In this document: positions 1 through 12,374 of the stretch, piece after piece
How positions within the stretch are numbered: position 1 is the stretch's first letter
Layout of the letters: the number at the start of each line of letters is the position of its first letter
Source: Anolis sagrei
Taxonomy: Eukaryota; Chordata; Lepidosauria; Squamata; Anolidae
Reading direction: 5' to 3'
Length of the DNA stretch: 64,000 nt
Assembly: GCF_037176765.1 (NCBI RefSeq)
Contig: NC_090023.1
Location: 26,113,366-26,177,365 of the forward strand
Made by a program: the position numbers and the translations under genes
Notes under the pieces: model-generated
The model's database searches: none
What the model was told of the DNA's origin: nothing
What the model saw: the letters and a program-made list of their open reading frames with translations, nothing else

Positions 1-947
1 CTTGAGTTTTTGGTAAGGAAGACACCTGGCAAAAGAACAGGAGGTGGGCCCATTATATTTGATCATTCAAATATAATTGCATAGAGTATGTCATTCAAAT
101 AAAAACACCAAGACTAACAAATGAGGGAAATATATGTGTGTGCCTTTTTCAAAGCAGCTGCCATTGCCTTGAAGACTGGAGTCCCATTGTGTATGAAAAT
201 ATGTGGTCAACCACATGGGTTTTTACAGCCAATCTTACTGTGAGAACAACAGTATAATAAAAACAGAGCGTATACATTTGGCCACACTTGGAAGGTTATT
301 TCAGTTGTGTCAACAGTGTCATAGCAACATTGTTCACACCATGGAGAAATAATTCCCTCATTGCTATAGATCCATATGAACACTGCTTTATTGACCAGAA
401 ATGCAGTTGAATCACAGAAAGCCCTGGGGACTATAGACATGTGTTTTTAAGACTTTGCTTTGCACATTTTTGTCTGAAGACAAGAGCTTTACAAACCAAG
501 CATCGGCGGATACCATAAAGCTATCACCTTTTTCTTTCTCTCTTGTTATCATTTGTTAAGTGAAGTAGAAATGTCAGCCCGAGCTGTTATAACTCAGTGG
601 CATGTTTATGTTGACACAATGCATCTGCAATATTTCCATTGCCTGGTTTTATCTAGAAAGATGGACTGCCAAGCCAGATTAATTTATAAGTCTTCACAAA
701 CACCATAATTACTGTGTATTTCAAATGCTTTGTAGTGCAACTCAATGCACACTTACCTTGAATTGCCCCACAGGGCTTACTCCCAGTCCAGTTGGCATAT
801 AGGACAGTAATCATAGACTGTCATAGGACAGATGCTTGGTGTCTGTACTCTTTAAACCAGAGCTGTTGTTTGTACGTTTTACAGTATTCAGTTTTCAATC
901 AAAGACATATAGCTTTGAGTGAAGTCCTGCTCGGGAAACTACACCAA
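1..947. other. Intergenic, no gene recognised
   Basis: Ordinary AT-rich sequence with only short frames that resemble no protein I know. No repeat was recognised. Confidence 0.5.
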
Positions 948-1239
948 TCTATATAAATAAATATGTAATGTTCGTTTGTGGGATTAACATAACTCAAAAA
1001 TCACTGGACGAATTGACACCAAATTCGGACACAATACACGTATTAGGCCAACGAGTGACCATCACTCATAAAAACACTGAAAAGCACAGCAGGGGGGACT
1101 TAAAAAGCAAAAAAAACCCATTACAACCACATATATATACACAAACACACATATATACACATATACACAAATATATATACACACACAAAGCACATATACA
1201 TAGACTGTGCCACAGCAACGCATGGCAGGGGATGGCTAG
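948..1239 (+). mobile_element. Short non-autonomous Helitron, complete ends
   Basis: The element begins with TC after an A (947) and ends in CTAG before a T (1240), the A|T insertion preference of Helitrons, without target duplication. A hairpin with TGCCA/TGGCA arms sits just before the CTAG end. The interior has an AT/CA-rich simple-sequence stretch (about 1130-1200). Its 5' half is repeated in inverted orientation at 2480-2743. It is too short to encode anything. Confidence 0.75.
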
Positions 1240-1332
1240 TGTAAAATAAAATGTGTAACTGAGTAAGGTATACAACCTTACTCAGAGGTTGTATACTATT
1301 GTCCCTTGTGAAGCCAGTGGTTCTACATAGGG

Positions 1333-1467
1333 CAATGGCTCTCAACCTGAAGTCCCCAGATGTTTTTAGCCTTCAACTCCCAGAAATCCTAACAGCTGGT
1401 AAACTGGCTGGGATTTCTGGGACTTGTAGGCCAAAAACATCTGGGGACCCCAGGTTGAGAACCACTG
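1333..1467. mobile_element. Palindromic hAT MITE with 8-bp target duplication
   Basis: A near-palindrome with terminal repeats of the CAGTGGTTCTCAACC type, flanked by perfect 8-bp duplications ACATAGGG (1325-1332 and 1468-1475). The 8-bp duplication and terminal motif place it in the hAT superfamily. Related copies lie at 23172-23304 and 59928-60061. Confidence 0.85.
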
Positions 1468-1475
1468 ACATAGGG

Positions 1476-2479
1476 TCTTTTCACTCACTTTTGATTCAAC
1501 AGGTGAGGAAGTTATCAATTGTTGCATAATAACTGAGATTGCCTTGAGATCTGTTGAACCATCATTTCTGCAACCATCAATCCAGTCCAGCTATCCTGGC
1601 TAAATATTTTCACTATGCTGAAATTGCATAGGATATTGGCCTGTTTGTCAGGTCCTTGCTTTGACTCTTTTTTCTACTTAGAATTAATACCTTTGTTGAC
1701 TAGTCCTACTGTAGTATTTTTCATAGGACTTTTCTTAAAGTCAAAACAGCTGCCTCAATATGCATATATTATCCAGATCAAGGAAAAGTATGATTCAGTT
1801 TTGATAAGATGTCACATGGAATACTTTATCCAGTTTGGGGTACCTCCGTTCAAGAAGGATATTGGCAAATTGGAACATGCCATGGCCAAGCGGGGATTCA
1901 AACCCTGTTTTTTTGAGTCGTACATAATCCAACTCTCAAAGCACCACATCTTACTAGATTCTTGATATACCAATATACTTTCTGTACTAATGGCCAAAGA
2001 TTAGCTAGCAATCTTTGATTTTTTAATATTGGGAGACAGAAGTTATGGAAATTACTGATGTGGTCTATCATTCCCAAAATCAACTAAGCACCTTGACTCA
2101 AATGACATTACTGTTCCATTATCTGGGAGGACTCCATAAGGGGGCCTAGACAGAGAAGGATAGTCAATTTTACAGGGGGGAGGGGGGCGGAGAGACTTGA
2201 AGGATGACAACCATTTTCCCTGTTTTTGCTAGTTATTGTCCCCTCACCACTTCTCATGTCATAAACAAAGGTTGCTTCCATAATGGCAACAAGGGTGGGG
2301 GGAATAACAGGAAAATGGAGGGAGATAGTTTTACTCCTTCAACCCCCTCCCCTAAAATGGATTATTTGTCTAGGTCTCCTTTTGGAGTCCACCCAGATAA
2401 TGAAGCAACACCCATAAAAGTAACTTTCCCAGGCTCTGAAGCAACAGCATTTATAAGGGAAGACGAATTAATGAGCAGA
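1476..2479. other. Intergenic, no gene recognised
   Basis: About 1 kb between the two inverted Helitron ends. A 116-codon frame at 1615-1965 matches no family I know. The stretch near 1880-1960 resembles the tail of an old tRNA-derived SINE. Nothing else was recognised. Confidence 0.4.
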
Positions 2480-2743
2480 TATCCAGGGTTTTTCTGTGTA
2501 TACGTGTTTTGTGTGTATATATATTTGTGTATATGTGTAAATATGTTGTTTTGCGCATGCATTGTAATGTATTTTTATTTTTGGCTTTTTAAGTCTCTTT
2601 TGCTGTGTTTTTCAGTGTTTTTATGAGTGATGGTCACTTGTTAGCCTGATAGATGTATTGTGTTCAAATTTGGTGTCAATTCACCCAGTGTTTTTGAGTT
2701 ATGTTAATCCCACAAACGAGCATTACATTTTTATTTATATAGA
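2480..2743 (-). mobile_element. Helitron 5' part, inverted relative to the first
   Basis: Reading the minus strand from 2743, it starts with TC after an A and matches the 5' half of the 948-1239 Helitron through the CA/TA-rich zone. No CTAG end with a hairpin follows, so the copy is truncated or belongs to a longer element whose 3' end I cannot identify. Confidence 0.65.
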
Positions 2744-3119
2744 TGGCTGCACTGAAAGCTGTAATCATCTAAATGGCTTTGAAAGTGAGTGGTGCCATAT
2801 TAACTAAGCTGTGAGCTGTTATAAATTCCATTGTCTAATAAGGATTCATTTACAAATTGATCCTGAATTTACTAGGGCATCTGTAAAATATGTAATATAT
2901 TACTGTAAGGATCCCACTATTTCAACACAACAGCTTTACAGCCTCCAACATTATAAGCAAAACTCAGGTTAGAGTAAAAATGGTCAAAGGTATTAACAAG
3001 GAAGAACACTCACAACAGAAGACAGGCACTGCAGTAGTTTGTTTTTGCCTCAGCATATTGGTAAAGACAAAACTGTACCACCTCCTCTTTTTTTTCCCTT
3101 TGGGGTGCGTCTCCTCCAT
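2744..3119. other. Intergenic, no feature recognised
   Basis: No repeat or coding similarity was recognised. Confidence 0.4.
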
Positions 3120-4295
3120 GATGACATGATGGCAACAGTCTTGGACAGCAATGGCTTGCAAAGTGACCCCATTTAAGGTGGAATCAGGTGTCAAACAGGG
3201 ATGTGTTGCCCCAACCTTATTTTCCATCTTCATCGCTGTGATTCTGCACCTTTTTGATGGGAAACTTCCCACTGGTGTGGAAATCATCTGTCAGACAGAT
3301 GACAAGCTATTTAACCTAAGCAGACTGAAAGCCAAAACCAAGGTCACAACAAGCAATATGCTGATGATAATGTAGTCTGTGTTCACTCAGGAGAAGACCT
3401 ACAAGTTCTAAATACCAATGAGAAAACCAAAGTGCTCTTTCAACAGGCACCAGCCAATCCCTCTACAATGCCAGAAATACAGCTTAATGCTATAGCATTA
3501 GAGAATGTTGAACATTTCCGCTATCTTGGCAGCTACCTCTCCACAAAAGTCAACATTGACACTAAAATACAACACCATCTGAGCTCTACGAGTGCTACAT
3601 TCTTCCGAATGAAGCAGAGAGTGTTTGAGGATTGGGACAGTCGTAGGGATACCAAGATACTTGCTTATAAAGCTATTGCCCTCCCAACCCTATTATATAC
3701 TTGCAAAAAATGAACTGTCTACAGACATAACTCTCAACTTCTGGAAAAATTCCATCAGCATTGCCAAAAAAATGTCTTGCAAATCTCTTGCAAAGACAGG
3801 TGGAGAAATGTCAGCGTACTGGAAGAAATAAAAACCACCAGCACTTATGTGATGACCCTCTGCCATCAACTTCATTTGATGGCCACTTTGTCTGAATGCC
3901 CAATTCCCATTTCCCAAAGCTGTTACTCTACTCTGAACTCAAGAACAGAAAACGGAATATTGGTGGACAGGAAAAGAGATTTAAAGATGGGCTTTACACC
4001 AACCTTAAAAACTGTGGCATAGACACAGAGAATTGGGAAGCCCTGACCCTTGAATGCTGTAACTGGAGGTCAGCTGAGACCAACAGTGCTGTGTTATTTG
4101 AAGAGGCACAAATGGAGGGTAAAAAGAGAGAAAGGTGTCAAAAGGAAGATGCATCAAGCAAACCCTGACTGGGATTGCCTTCCATCTGGAAGCTGTGGAG
4201 GAACATACAGATCCAGAATAGGTCTCTACAGTCACCTTTGGACTCACAACAAGACCCTACACTTGAAGGCAATCATACTCAGATACGATTTATAG
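3120..4295 (+). mobile_element. Degenerate non-LTR LINE, RT C-terminal part with zinc finger
   Basis: Broken frames contain a reverse-transcriptase motif (GVKQGC..APTLFSIF, near 3185-3225), then the downstream segment HFRYLGSYLS (near 3515) and a C-terminal region shared with 25330-25914 and 44223-44790. That region ends in a C..C...H...H zinc finger near 4190-4250. Several stops and frameshifts show it is dead. The clade is uncertain; I suspect an RTE-like or related group. Its 3' end is fused to foldback MITE sequence, as at 6.87 kb. Confidence 0.7.
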
Positions 4296-4503
4296 CCTAT
4301 GATGATGACACTGTAGAATTAATACCATTTGATACTACTTTAATTGCCATGATTTAATGATACGGGATCCTAGGTTTTGTATTTTGGTGAGGCACCAGCA
4401 CTCATTGGCAAAGCAGGCCAAAGACCTTGCAAAACTACAATTCACGTGATTCCAAAGTATGTCAATTAAAGTAGCATCAAACTTCATTAATTCTGCATCC
4501 CTA
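4296..4503. mobile_element. Foldback MITE, family A
   Basis: Two inverted arms of the type 'hexamer-rich GTAGAATTAAT...CAGTTTGACACCACTTTAA...GGGTTTGTAGTTTTG' surround a loop reading CAAAGACCTTGC. Members recur at 6873-7010, 29690-30100, 39957-40245, 40374-40490, 49028-49210 and 61060-61200. It is non-coding, and the superfamily is not established. Confidence 0.6.
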
Positions 4504-5412
4504 CATCATGGAATTCTTTAGTTAATTTGGACCCAAGGCAAATTTACTCCACCATCTGAACCAACTTCTGTATCTAATTCTTGTTAGTAGACTTCCAAAT
4601 TCTAGAAAAAAGCAATAAAGATTGTCACACAAGTCAGAACTGTATTCACTCTCATTTTTAAGAGCACTGGTGAGCTCAACTGTTCTGCACACTAGAGTGT
4701 TTTTTTACCTAGAGTTTGGGGAGTCTTTTCCTATGCAATTCTGCAGTATTTCTCATTTCACAAACATGAGATGACTTAGAGCTTCTTAGATGAAACAGAG
4801 CCTTTGGGTGTCACCTGGTGACCATTAGATGGTACTACAACATATTGGCTGCTTTTTTGCGATTTCTAGGTCTACTAATACACAAAACTTCATGTGTCAT
4901 TGCTTTCTAACAATGTGTTACTCAGGGTAAGAGTGTTTTTTTAATTAGGAAAGTAAAATCAGAAATTATTATGCTTGTTTTTAATGATCGTCCGTAATTT
5001 ATTATTAGCGGCTTTTTAAAAAATGTATCATTTTTGTGAAATTGATTAGATTGTGAAATAATTTGATGGAAGGGAGTCTAAGGTCATTGCCTCCCCACCA
5101 AGTCAACTTCATGGGGTTCATGTAAGAATAAAACAGGAGTTATAGCTATATATCAATGAAGTTTTTTAAGCACAGTGGAATAAAAATATGAGAAATAAAT
5201 AAGTTCACAATGGTATATGCATATTGATTTCATTTCAGACAAAATGATATGAATTTATTTTCATGTTTCATATGCTATAATACTGTTTTAAAAATTGCAC
5301 TGTTTCTCAGCATCATTTCCTGGATAATATCTTGTTATGGGTAGAAATGCCTTCATTTTATACAAACACTTCTCCTTTAAATCAGGAATGGGCAAAGTCC
5401 AAACTTTGGATT
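4504..5412. other. Intergenic, no feature recognised
   Basis: AT-rich sequence without a recognised repeat or conserved frame. Confidence 0.4.
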
Positions 5413-5873
5413 ATGTAATAATAATAATATACTTTATTTATATGCCGCTCTATCTCCCCGAGGGGACTCAAGGTGGATTACAGAATACATATTCAATGCT
5501 GTTATACAACTGACAAGCACAGACAATACATAAACAGAGGTAAAGGCTTTTCCATCTTTTCCCATCTCCAGCATCTGGAAGCTGTGCTCAACTCCGGCCA
5601 TGGGAGGGTGCTGTTGCTCCATCTTCCATGCCGAGGAGTTTTGTTGTCTGTAGAAGCCCTCCTGATCAAATCACCGGCATGTCCTCATGGGTGCCTTTTA
5701 TTACCTCCCCGCTTAAAGCAGTATCTATTTATCTACTCACATTGCTGTTTTTGATCTGCTAGGTGAGTAGAAGCTGGGCTGACGCTCAGGAGTTCACACC
5801 AACCCGGGCTTGAACTGTCAACCTTTCAATTGGCAAGATTTTCTATAGCTGGTGGTTAATCTGTTGTGCTAAA
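5413..5873 (-). mobile_element. tRNA-derived SINE with (ATT)n tail
   Basis: Read on the minus strand, it has a tRNA-like head, a body ending in a CTGAGTCCCCTCGGGG-type motif and ATATAAATAAAGT, and an ATT-repeat tail (left side, 5413-5430). The same family occurs at 11935-12373, 15365-15740, 26037-26497, 33300-35405, 45987-46500 and 63545-63988. The 3' end resembles the local L2 LINE tail, suggesting L2-driven mobilisation. Confidence 0.7.
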
Positions 5874-6593
5874 GCATGACCTTTGTGTGGAACGAATAGT
5901 ATTTTGTGGTCCTCACCAAAAAAGTTTAAATATTTTTTCCCTATAATGCCCACAAATGCCCCCTATTGAATGGGTGGGAAAATCCTCCATAGTTATGCCA
6001 CACCAGATATTTGACAGCCAGGAAGCCTGAGGTCTCTCAAAGTGATAAAATACCCAGGGTGGACAAAAATATAGGGAAATTGTCCCCATGGCCCTAAAGG
6101 GTACTGCAATAATTTGAGGATGACACTTTGATCTTTACTTTACTTTTGCAGCGTGGGGACCTGGCCCTCAAAGGTCCCTCTGGGGGAGTAATGTGACCCC
6201 ATATTCCCTGGCAATTGCACATCACACTTTAAAATATAGTTAGGCATCTTTCTGGTGAGAAACAATGGCTGGCATTCTGTTTAGCAGGTTAAAAAGATCA
6301 GAGATTATTGGCTTTCTTGTTCTTGTCATTTCTGACCAATGATGACCCTATTATAGAAGTTTCTTGGCAATTGTTCAGAAGAGGTTTACCTCAAACAAAA
6401 GTGTGGACTGCATGCAAACCTTTCCAAATCAAGGTAGACTGCAATGAAACATTAGCAGACCAAAAGCACCCCAGATCTTAACCTAGTGAAATGTGCAACA
6501 CTGCTCTGATTCCTGTGGCTGAAAATGTAGCCTAATAACAACTGTTTGGTGATTGCACAAGATCAATTTTAACCTGCGTGTGTGTGTGTGTGT
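5874..6593. other. Intergenic; (GT)n at its right end
   Basis: No gene was seen. A piece near 6330-6420 resembles a tRNA-SINE body. A GT dinucleotide repeat lies at about 6573-6598. Confidence 0.4.
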
Positions 6594-6594
6594 G

Positions 6595-7125
6595 TGTACG
6601 ACTGCTCTAACTGGAGGTCAACTGTGACAATCAGTACTGTGGAATTTGAAGGTGCACGAATTTGAAGGTGCATGAAGAAAGAGAGAAACGTGCCAACAGG
6701 AAGGGGCGTCAAGCCAACCCTGACCAGGACCACCTTCCACCTGGAAACCAATGCCCTCACTGTGGAAGAACATGCAGATCCATAATGGGTCTCTACAGTC
6801 ACCTATGGATCCACCGCCAAGACCTTACACTTGGAAAGCAATCATACTTAGCCACGAGTTATAGCCTATGATGATGACACTGTAGAATTAATACCATTTG
6901 ACACTACTTTAACTGCAATGATTTAATGATACAGGATCTAGGGTTTGTAGTTTGGTGAGGCACCAGCTCTCATTGCAACAGAGGATAAAGACCTTGCAAA
7001 ACTACAACTCACTGTGGAAGAACATGTGGGTCAAAACTAGGGCTCTACAGTCACCTATGCATCCACTGCCAGGACACTACACTTGGAAGGCCATCATACT
7101 CGGACAATGAGGGATCACCAAGTAA
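6595..7125 (+). mobile_element. Zinc-finger LINE C-terminal fragment, interrupted
   Basis: This matches the C-terminal 280 bp of the LINE at 3120-4295, including the zinc finger CPHCGRTCRS...H...H (6750-6810). It is followed by family A foldback sequence (6873-7010) and then a second copy of the LINE end (7011-7125). A 16-bp motif is duplicated near 6642-6672. Confidence 0.65.
6873..7010. mobile_element. Foldback MITE, family A, left arm and loop
   Basis: It is closely similar to 4296-4440 and joined to the LINE end at the same point, so the two loci share a junction rather than independent insertions. Confidence 0.6.
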
Positions 7126-7185
7126 GTCAGAGAGAGAGAGGTAGATAGACAGATAGGCAGATAAATAGAGAGATAGAGAGATATG
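7126..7185 (+). repeat. AG/GATA-type microsatellite
   Basis: Imperfect runs of AG, AGAT and ACAG units directly follow the LINE end. Confidence 0.8.
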
Positions 7186-7439
7186 TGAACAAAATTATGG
7201 TGTTGCTGGTGAACCAAGTGGGGCAGAGTTCTATGGAACCGATTGCCCATTTTGCAGAGGTGGGACCACAAAGCAAAAAACCAAACATGAATTGCTCACC
7301 TCTGGCAAGATATACTAGAAATTGAGATAATAGCCCTGAAACCACACAGCACTCCAATTGAGACATTTGTGTGCCTCTCTCATTCTCCAGGAGACTGCTG
7401 TTGCATGAAGGAAAGGTATTCTAGCACTATATGAAGGGG

Positions 7440-7542
7440 TGTAATGTTTTGCCGTGTGTGTGTATTGTGATCTGCCCTGAGTCTTCTCCAGGGTGAGAAG
7501 GGTGGAATATAAATACTGTAAATAAAGAAATAAATAAGTAAC
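7440..7542 (+). mobile_element. SINE/L2-type 3' tail fragment
   Basis: It has the motif CTGCCCTGAGTC...GGGTGAGAAGGG followed by ATATAAATA and AAATAAA repeats, the 3' end shared by the local SINEs and L2 elements. Confidence 0.6.
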
Positions 7543-7544
7543 TG

Positions 7545-8054
7545 GATACTGCCAAATGAACCCCAGAATCCATGCTAGATGGGACATTCCAAAAGTTGTA
7601 GTCGCCCAAAAGTAACTTCTTCAACCTCTGATCTCAATGCCAAGTTGGTCTGTAATACAAATATTTATTTTGTTTCAATTATACATCTGATTACACCAAA
7701 CCATGAAGAAAGTGCCACTTAAAGCATCATCTTGAAATCCTAGTAATGCAAACTGTTTAGAGTTCAAGGGTATAAATCATATATTTCACTTTTTAGTTGC
7801 CAGAGTGCAATCTATATATTTGGCTATTTATTATTATGGTAAAGGCATCTCATTTTTCCAAGGAGCTGATTATGCACATGTTTTGCTGACCATATACTGA
7901 AAAAGGACACACAGAATAGGCACAGTCTATATTTGAGATGAAAAACAATTCAATGAGGTCCAAAATTTTGGTAAGAAGTGTACAAAGGACTCGGGAGATG
8001 CTTGTAATTGAGATGGGATCACAAGATGATCACAAGATCAGCATCACTTGTCAG
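7545..8054. other. Intergenic, no feature recognised
   Basis: No gene or repeat was recognised in this stretch. Confidence 0.4.
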
Positions 8055-8163
8055 TGGAACTGGATGGCCATCCGTCGAGGGTACTTTGAATGCAATTTTC
8101 CTGCTTCTTGGCAGGGGGTTGGAGTGGATGGCCCACGGGGTCTTTTCCAACTCTAGGATTCTA
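8055..8163 (+). mobile_element. CR1 LINE 3' end fragment
   Basis: The last ~100 bp of CR1, from GGATGGCCATC to the ATTCTATGA terminal motif. Confidence 0.8.
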
Positions 8164-8509
8164 TGAACTGATTGGAATCAAACAATCTTCAAGTGTTATG
8201 CACTAATGATTGCAAAGATTCTGGATAGCCCATGCAAACGAATGGCATAAGAGCAGGAAACACTACATTTCCTTCCTAGTCATCCTGGTCTGGAAGCAAG
8301 GATTCTTTACTCTGCACAATTGTCCTTCTAGTTTCCAGAGTTTCTGACCTGATTAACAATTTGATTTAATGTTAAGTGTTTACATTCTCTCCCTTTCTTT
8401 TCTACCTACTGTATTCATTGTCTTATGGTTCTTTTTGTCAAAACATATCTCACAGTAGTTGTTAGTATAAACTTTCAAAATAGGAAATTAATTCAAAATA
8501 AGCCATTCA
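8164..8509. other. Intergenic downstream of SLC35F2
   Basis: No repeat or frame was recognised. This lies just past the proposed SLC35F2 polyadenylation signal. Confidence 0.4.
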
Positions 8510-8515
8510 TTTATT
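8510..8515 (-). terminator. AATAAA polyadenylation signal, SLC35F2
   Basis: A minus-strand AATAAA lies 307 bp beyond the SLC35F2 stop codon. Cleavage would fall some 10-30 bases to the left. Other sites farther left cannot be excluded. Confidence 0.5.
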
Positions 8516-8821
8516 GAGTTTTCTTTCACTACAGACTTCGCTTTCTAGAGAACAACTGTTAGTCATTGTCCTAGCAGTTTCTACTTTTCTATTCTCTGGC
8601 AACTCTACAGACAGATCTTCGGTGAATGTTGATTCAATACAGAGGATGCAACCATAGATCCAGTTCTCATTATCTTGTCGTGGAATTCCAGACTTTGGCT
8701 TGAGCACAGATTCCACCTTGGTATCTCTCCAGTTTATCCACCCTAAAAACAGCATTATGTTCATTATCTCTTGTTTACTGACACTTCCAAGGCAATTCCA
8801 GCAGCTGAAGGGCTCCACAAT
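8516..8821 (-). other. SLC35F2: SLC35F2 3' UTR
   Basis: Sequence between the stop codon and the first AATAAA. A 103-codon minus-strand frame here follows the SLC35F2 stop and has no resemblance to known proteins, so it is treated as UTR. Confidence 0.5.
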
Positions 8822-9070
8822 TCACAAGGCTGTAAGTTTTGTAGCTGATGTTTCCTTTGCCTGACCTTCGTCTCTGTTGAGTTGTGGAGGCAAGGTGACT
8901 GGCGCATCCCAGTGGTTCTCCTCAATCTTTAAGGCGAGATTGTCAAACCCCGTGCTGGTTGCCAATGGCAGGCTAGTGGCAACGGCCTCAATGGTACGGG
9001 TCGGAGTGGAACAATACATGATGAAGCCCACCATGATGACCACAAAGGAGAGGAGATACAGCACTGAAAA
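8822..9070 (-). CDS. SLC35F2: SLC35F2 coding exon 8 (terminal)
   Basis: The acceptor is TTTGTCAG|TTTTCAG. It encodes 82 residues from [16 protein letters not shown] (last membrane helix) through YCSTPTRT to a hydrophilic tail ending KLTAL, with TGA at 8824-8822. The tail beyond LALKIEEN is longer than the human one I remember. Overlapping minus-strand frames starting upstream of 9070 are intron read-through. Confidence 0.95.
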   Translation of the reverse strand, partial: FSVLYLLSFVVIMVGFIMYCSTPTRTIEAVATSLPLATSTGFDNLALKIEENHWDAPVTLPPQLNRDEGQAKETSATKLTAL

Positions 9071-12000
9071 CTGACAAATACAAAGGAAAGGTGGAAATAA
9101 GTAATTGGAAAGCAATTCTCCTGTACAAATACAGACAAAGCATGACATATACTTTGGACATTTTGAGTTTAATTGTTCTCAAGCCAACTTTGAATTATGT
9201 TGACTCCATAAATGAAAGACTTCCAAGTGTCCCTATTCTCAACAGCCCTGCTCAAGTCTTGCAGACCCAGACAGCCATGATTTCTTTGACTCTTTGGCCA
9301 GCTCGATTATTTATTAATTAATTATTTATTAAGAGCATTTCTATCCCATCCTCGTCTCCAAAGAGGGACTCAGGATGGCTACCAGCAGGCACCAGTCGGT
9401 GCCAAACAAAACACAGCATAAAATAAATGTAACCTACATTAAAAACAGTTATAAATACATTAAAACAATTCACCATTACAAGTCATCCTCCAAGTCAATC
9501 CATAATCATCACTGAGAAGGCCCTGTCTCTCATTCCCACCAAACGTGATTGTGATGGCAGCAGGACCGAGAGCAGGGTCAATCTTAAGGTCTTTGGGAGT
9601 TCATAGAGGAAGATAAGTTCAGACAGGTAAGCTGGGCCAGAGCCGTTTAGGGTTTTATAGGTCAAGGCCAGCACTTTGAATTGTGCTCGGAAGCTAATAG
9701 GCAGCCAGTGGAACTGGCGTAAAAGGGGAATTGTACGCTCCCTGTACCCCACACCTATGAGCAACCTGGCTGCCCAGCATTGGACTAGCTGGTGCTTCTG
9801 AACAGTGTTCAGAGGCAATTCAATGTAGAGTGAATTGCATTAATCTATACAGGATGTAACCAGAGCATGGACCACCATGGCCAAGCCGACCTCCCAAGAT
9901 ATGGGTGAAGCTGGTGCACAAGTTCATTAGCATTGAATAGCCTTATAGATTCAAAGCCTGTCTGCTTCCTGCCTGGGGGAATCCTTTGTTGGGAGGTGCA
10001 ACAGGCCCCGATTCTTTCTTGTCTGGAATTCCCCTGTTTTTGGAATTGTCAAAGCTGAGCGTCAAAGCTAAGATGCATCACTTATAAATAGCAATTTAGA
10101 ATGTGAAAAAACATACAGAGAGAGACCTCTTTAATTCTTTAATACCCTCAAAACATAGAAAAAAATTCTGGCTAACTTTGTCTGAAAGAGATAAATGATC
10201 ACAGCAGAAGAAGCATCCAGCTGTCTGTAATTAGTGAGATACTGGACAAGGTGTCCATGACACGAGGAATTTGTTCTCATCTCAAGGTTTCAAAGCCAAT
10301 GCAAGCTGGGGAGATACCAGATTATCAGCATCTCATGATGTTCCATAACATCACGAGATGTTAACGAGAAAGCCACTCAAGTTAGAAAACAATTTATAAA
10401 ATCTTTCTTTCAAACATAATTTCCAACAACATAGATAATATATCCTTTTCAGCCTGATCTGTTCTCCACATGGGCACTGCTACCATCACCCTTTCCTTAC
10501 ACTAATCTATAGTTTAATGCTATAGTTTAACTATAATTTAACTATTATAGGTTTTAATGAGATACATTTTATATGTTCCCATTTAGTAATCAGCCCTGAG
10601 TCCCACGGGATAGAGATAAATACATGTATATGCAGTATGTATGCTAAGGTAAAGGTAGAGGTTTCCCCTGACATTAAGTCCAACTCTGGCGGTGATGCTC
10701 ATCTCCATTTCCAAGCCACATAGCCGGCGTTGTCCGTAGACACCTCCAAGGTAAGGTGGCCAGTATGACTGCATGGAGTGCTGTTACCTTCCCACTAGAG
10801 CAATACCTATTGATCTGCTCATATTGCATGTTTGTGAATTGCTAGGTTGGCAGAAGCTGGGGCTAACAATGGGAGCTCACCCTGCTCCCCAGATTTGAAC
10901 TGCCAACCTTTTGGTCAGCAAGTTCAGCAGCTCAGCGGTTTAATCCACTGTGCCACCAGGGGCTCCAATATGTATGCTACCACAGGCAAAAAAAGAAACC
11001 ATCATGGACTGTTGTCAAGCCTTTGGAAGATCAATATGCTCAGCAGCTCAAAAGAAAACAAAAGGCTTTTTTGATTAATAGAATTCTCTCATCAGGTGAC
11101 TGACAGAAGTGAAGGAATATGGAAACTGATGGCCTAATCCTCGATTATCCTCACAGTAAGGCATGCTGTTTTCCCCAAAAGCCAGGTTCGGAGGTTCTGC
11201 CACTAATTAGCTTAATGTGTCCGCCTTGGATTCACCTCTTTTAGGAGGCACAATCCCATCAAGCAGCTCAGACCATAAAGTTATAGGAGTTTCGCCAATG
11301 TTCCTGTAATTATGTGGGATTAACTTGCATAGTTAATAGAGGGCACCAGGTCAAAGAAGCCTGTCTTAATTCATGGATCTTGGAAAAATTATGACCATGT
11401 TAATATAGTGCCTAAAAGGGTTCAAAGGTCTTGAGAGTAAATATATTTCAAAGCAGATATGGAGGAAATTCGGCTTCTGGATAATAAAGGGCTTAGTATT
11501 ATGAGGGGGAATAGAACCCAGTTTATTAAAAAAAAGAGAAAAAATACTGTTCAAAAGGTTAAGTATTGAAAGATTACAACTCCAGTTTCATTATATAAGC
11601 ATGTTGTCATATCCGTCTCTCAGCATCAATATAAGAATTCAGTTTAATACTGAATTTGGGGAGCATCCCTGCAAGGACAAATAATGTCAGGAGACAGACT
11701 CTAGAAAGGTTAACTTTATGGACTACAGTCCACAAAATCCCCCATCCAACATGCTTGCTAGCCATGGTGGTTGAGGATTTGGGGAGCTGTACTGATTGCA
11801 TTAATTTAAAGGTTTCATTCCAAAAAGTCCTTTTTAACCTTGACAATTATATGTTTTAAATTGTTTTTGTGTTGTTAATAGTTTAATCCCATTTTAATCT
11901 TGATTTTTTGTTTTTTAAAAAGGATGACCCCTGTAATTGCAAGTCAGGGTGAGCTCAGGACTGTTAGCCCTAGCTTCTACCAACCTAGTAGTTCAAAAGC

Positions 12001-12330
12001 ATGAAATGTGAGTAGATCAATAGGTACTGCTTCGGCGGGATGGTAAAGGGGCACCCCATGCAGACATGCTGGCAAAATATGATCAGAGATGTCTACAGAC
12101 AACAGGCCCCTCAGCATGGAAAAGTGGAACAACAGCACCTCCCCATGGCTGGAGTTGAGCATTGCCTCCAGATGCCAGAGATGAAAGGGGAAGGCCTTTA
12201 TCTTTGTCTATGTATTGTATGTCATTGTTGTTCACTGTGTAAAAGGCATTGAATTTTTGCCTTATATCTGTATACTGTAATCTGCTCTAAGTCCCTCCGG
12301 TGAGATAAAGCAAAATATAAATAAAGTGTA

Positions 12331-12374
<44 letters not shown>

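Noticed and set aside
1615-1965. 116-codon plus-strand frame as a small gene
   Set aside because: No recognised domain. The last part overlaps an old SINE-like sequence.
8507-8818. 103-codon minus-strand frame after the SLC35F2 stop as an extra exon
   Set aside because: It lies beyond the in-frame stop at 8822-8824 and has no resemblance to the family; treated as 3' UTR.
10900-10968. tRNA gene
   Set aside because: A- and B-box-like sequences here and at 12488, 29990 and 53520 are heads of SINEs and do not fold into a proper tRNA with an anticodon arm.
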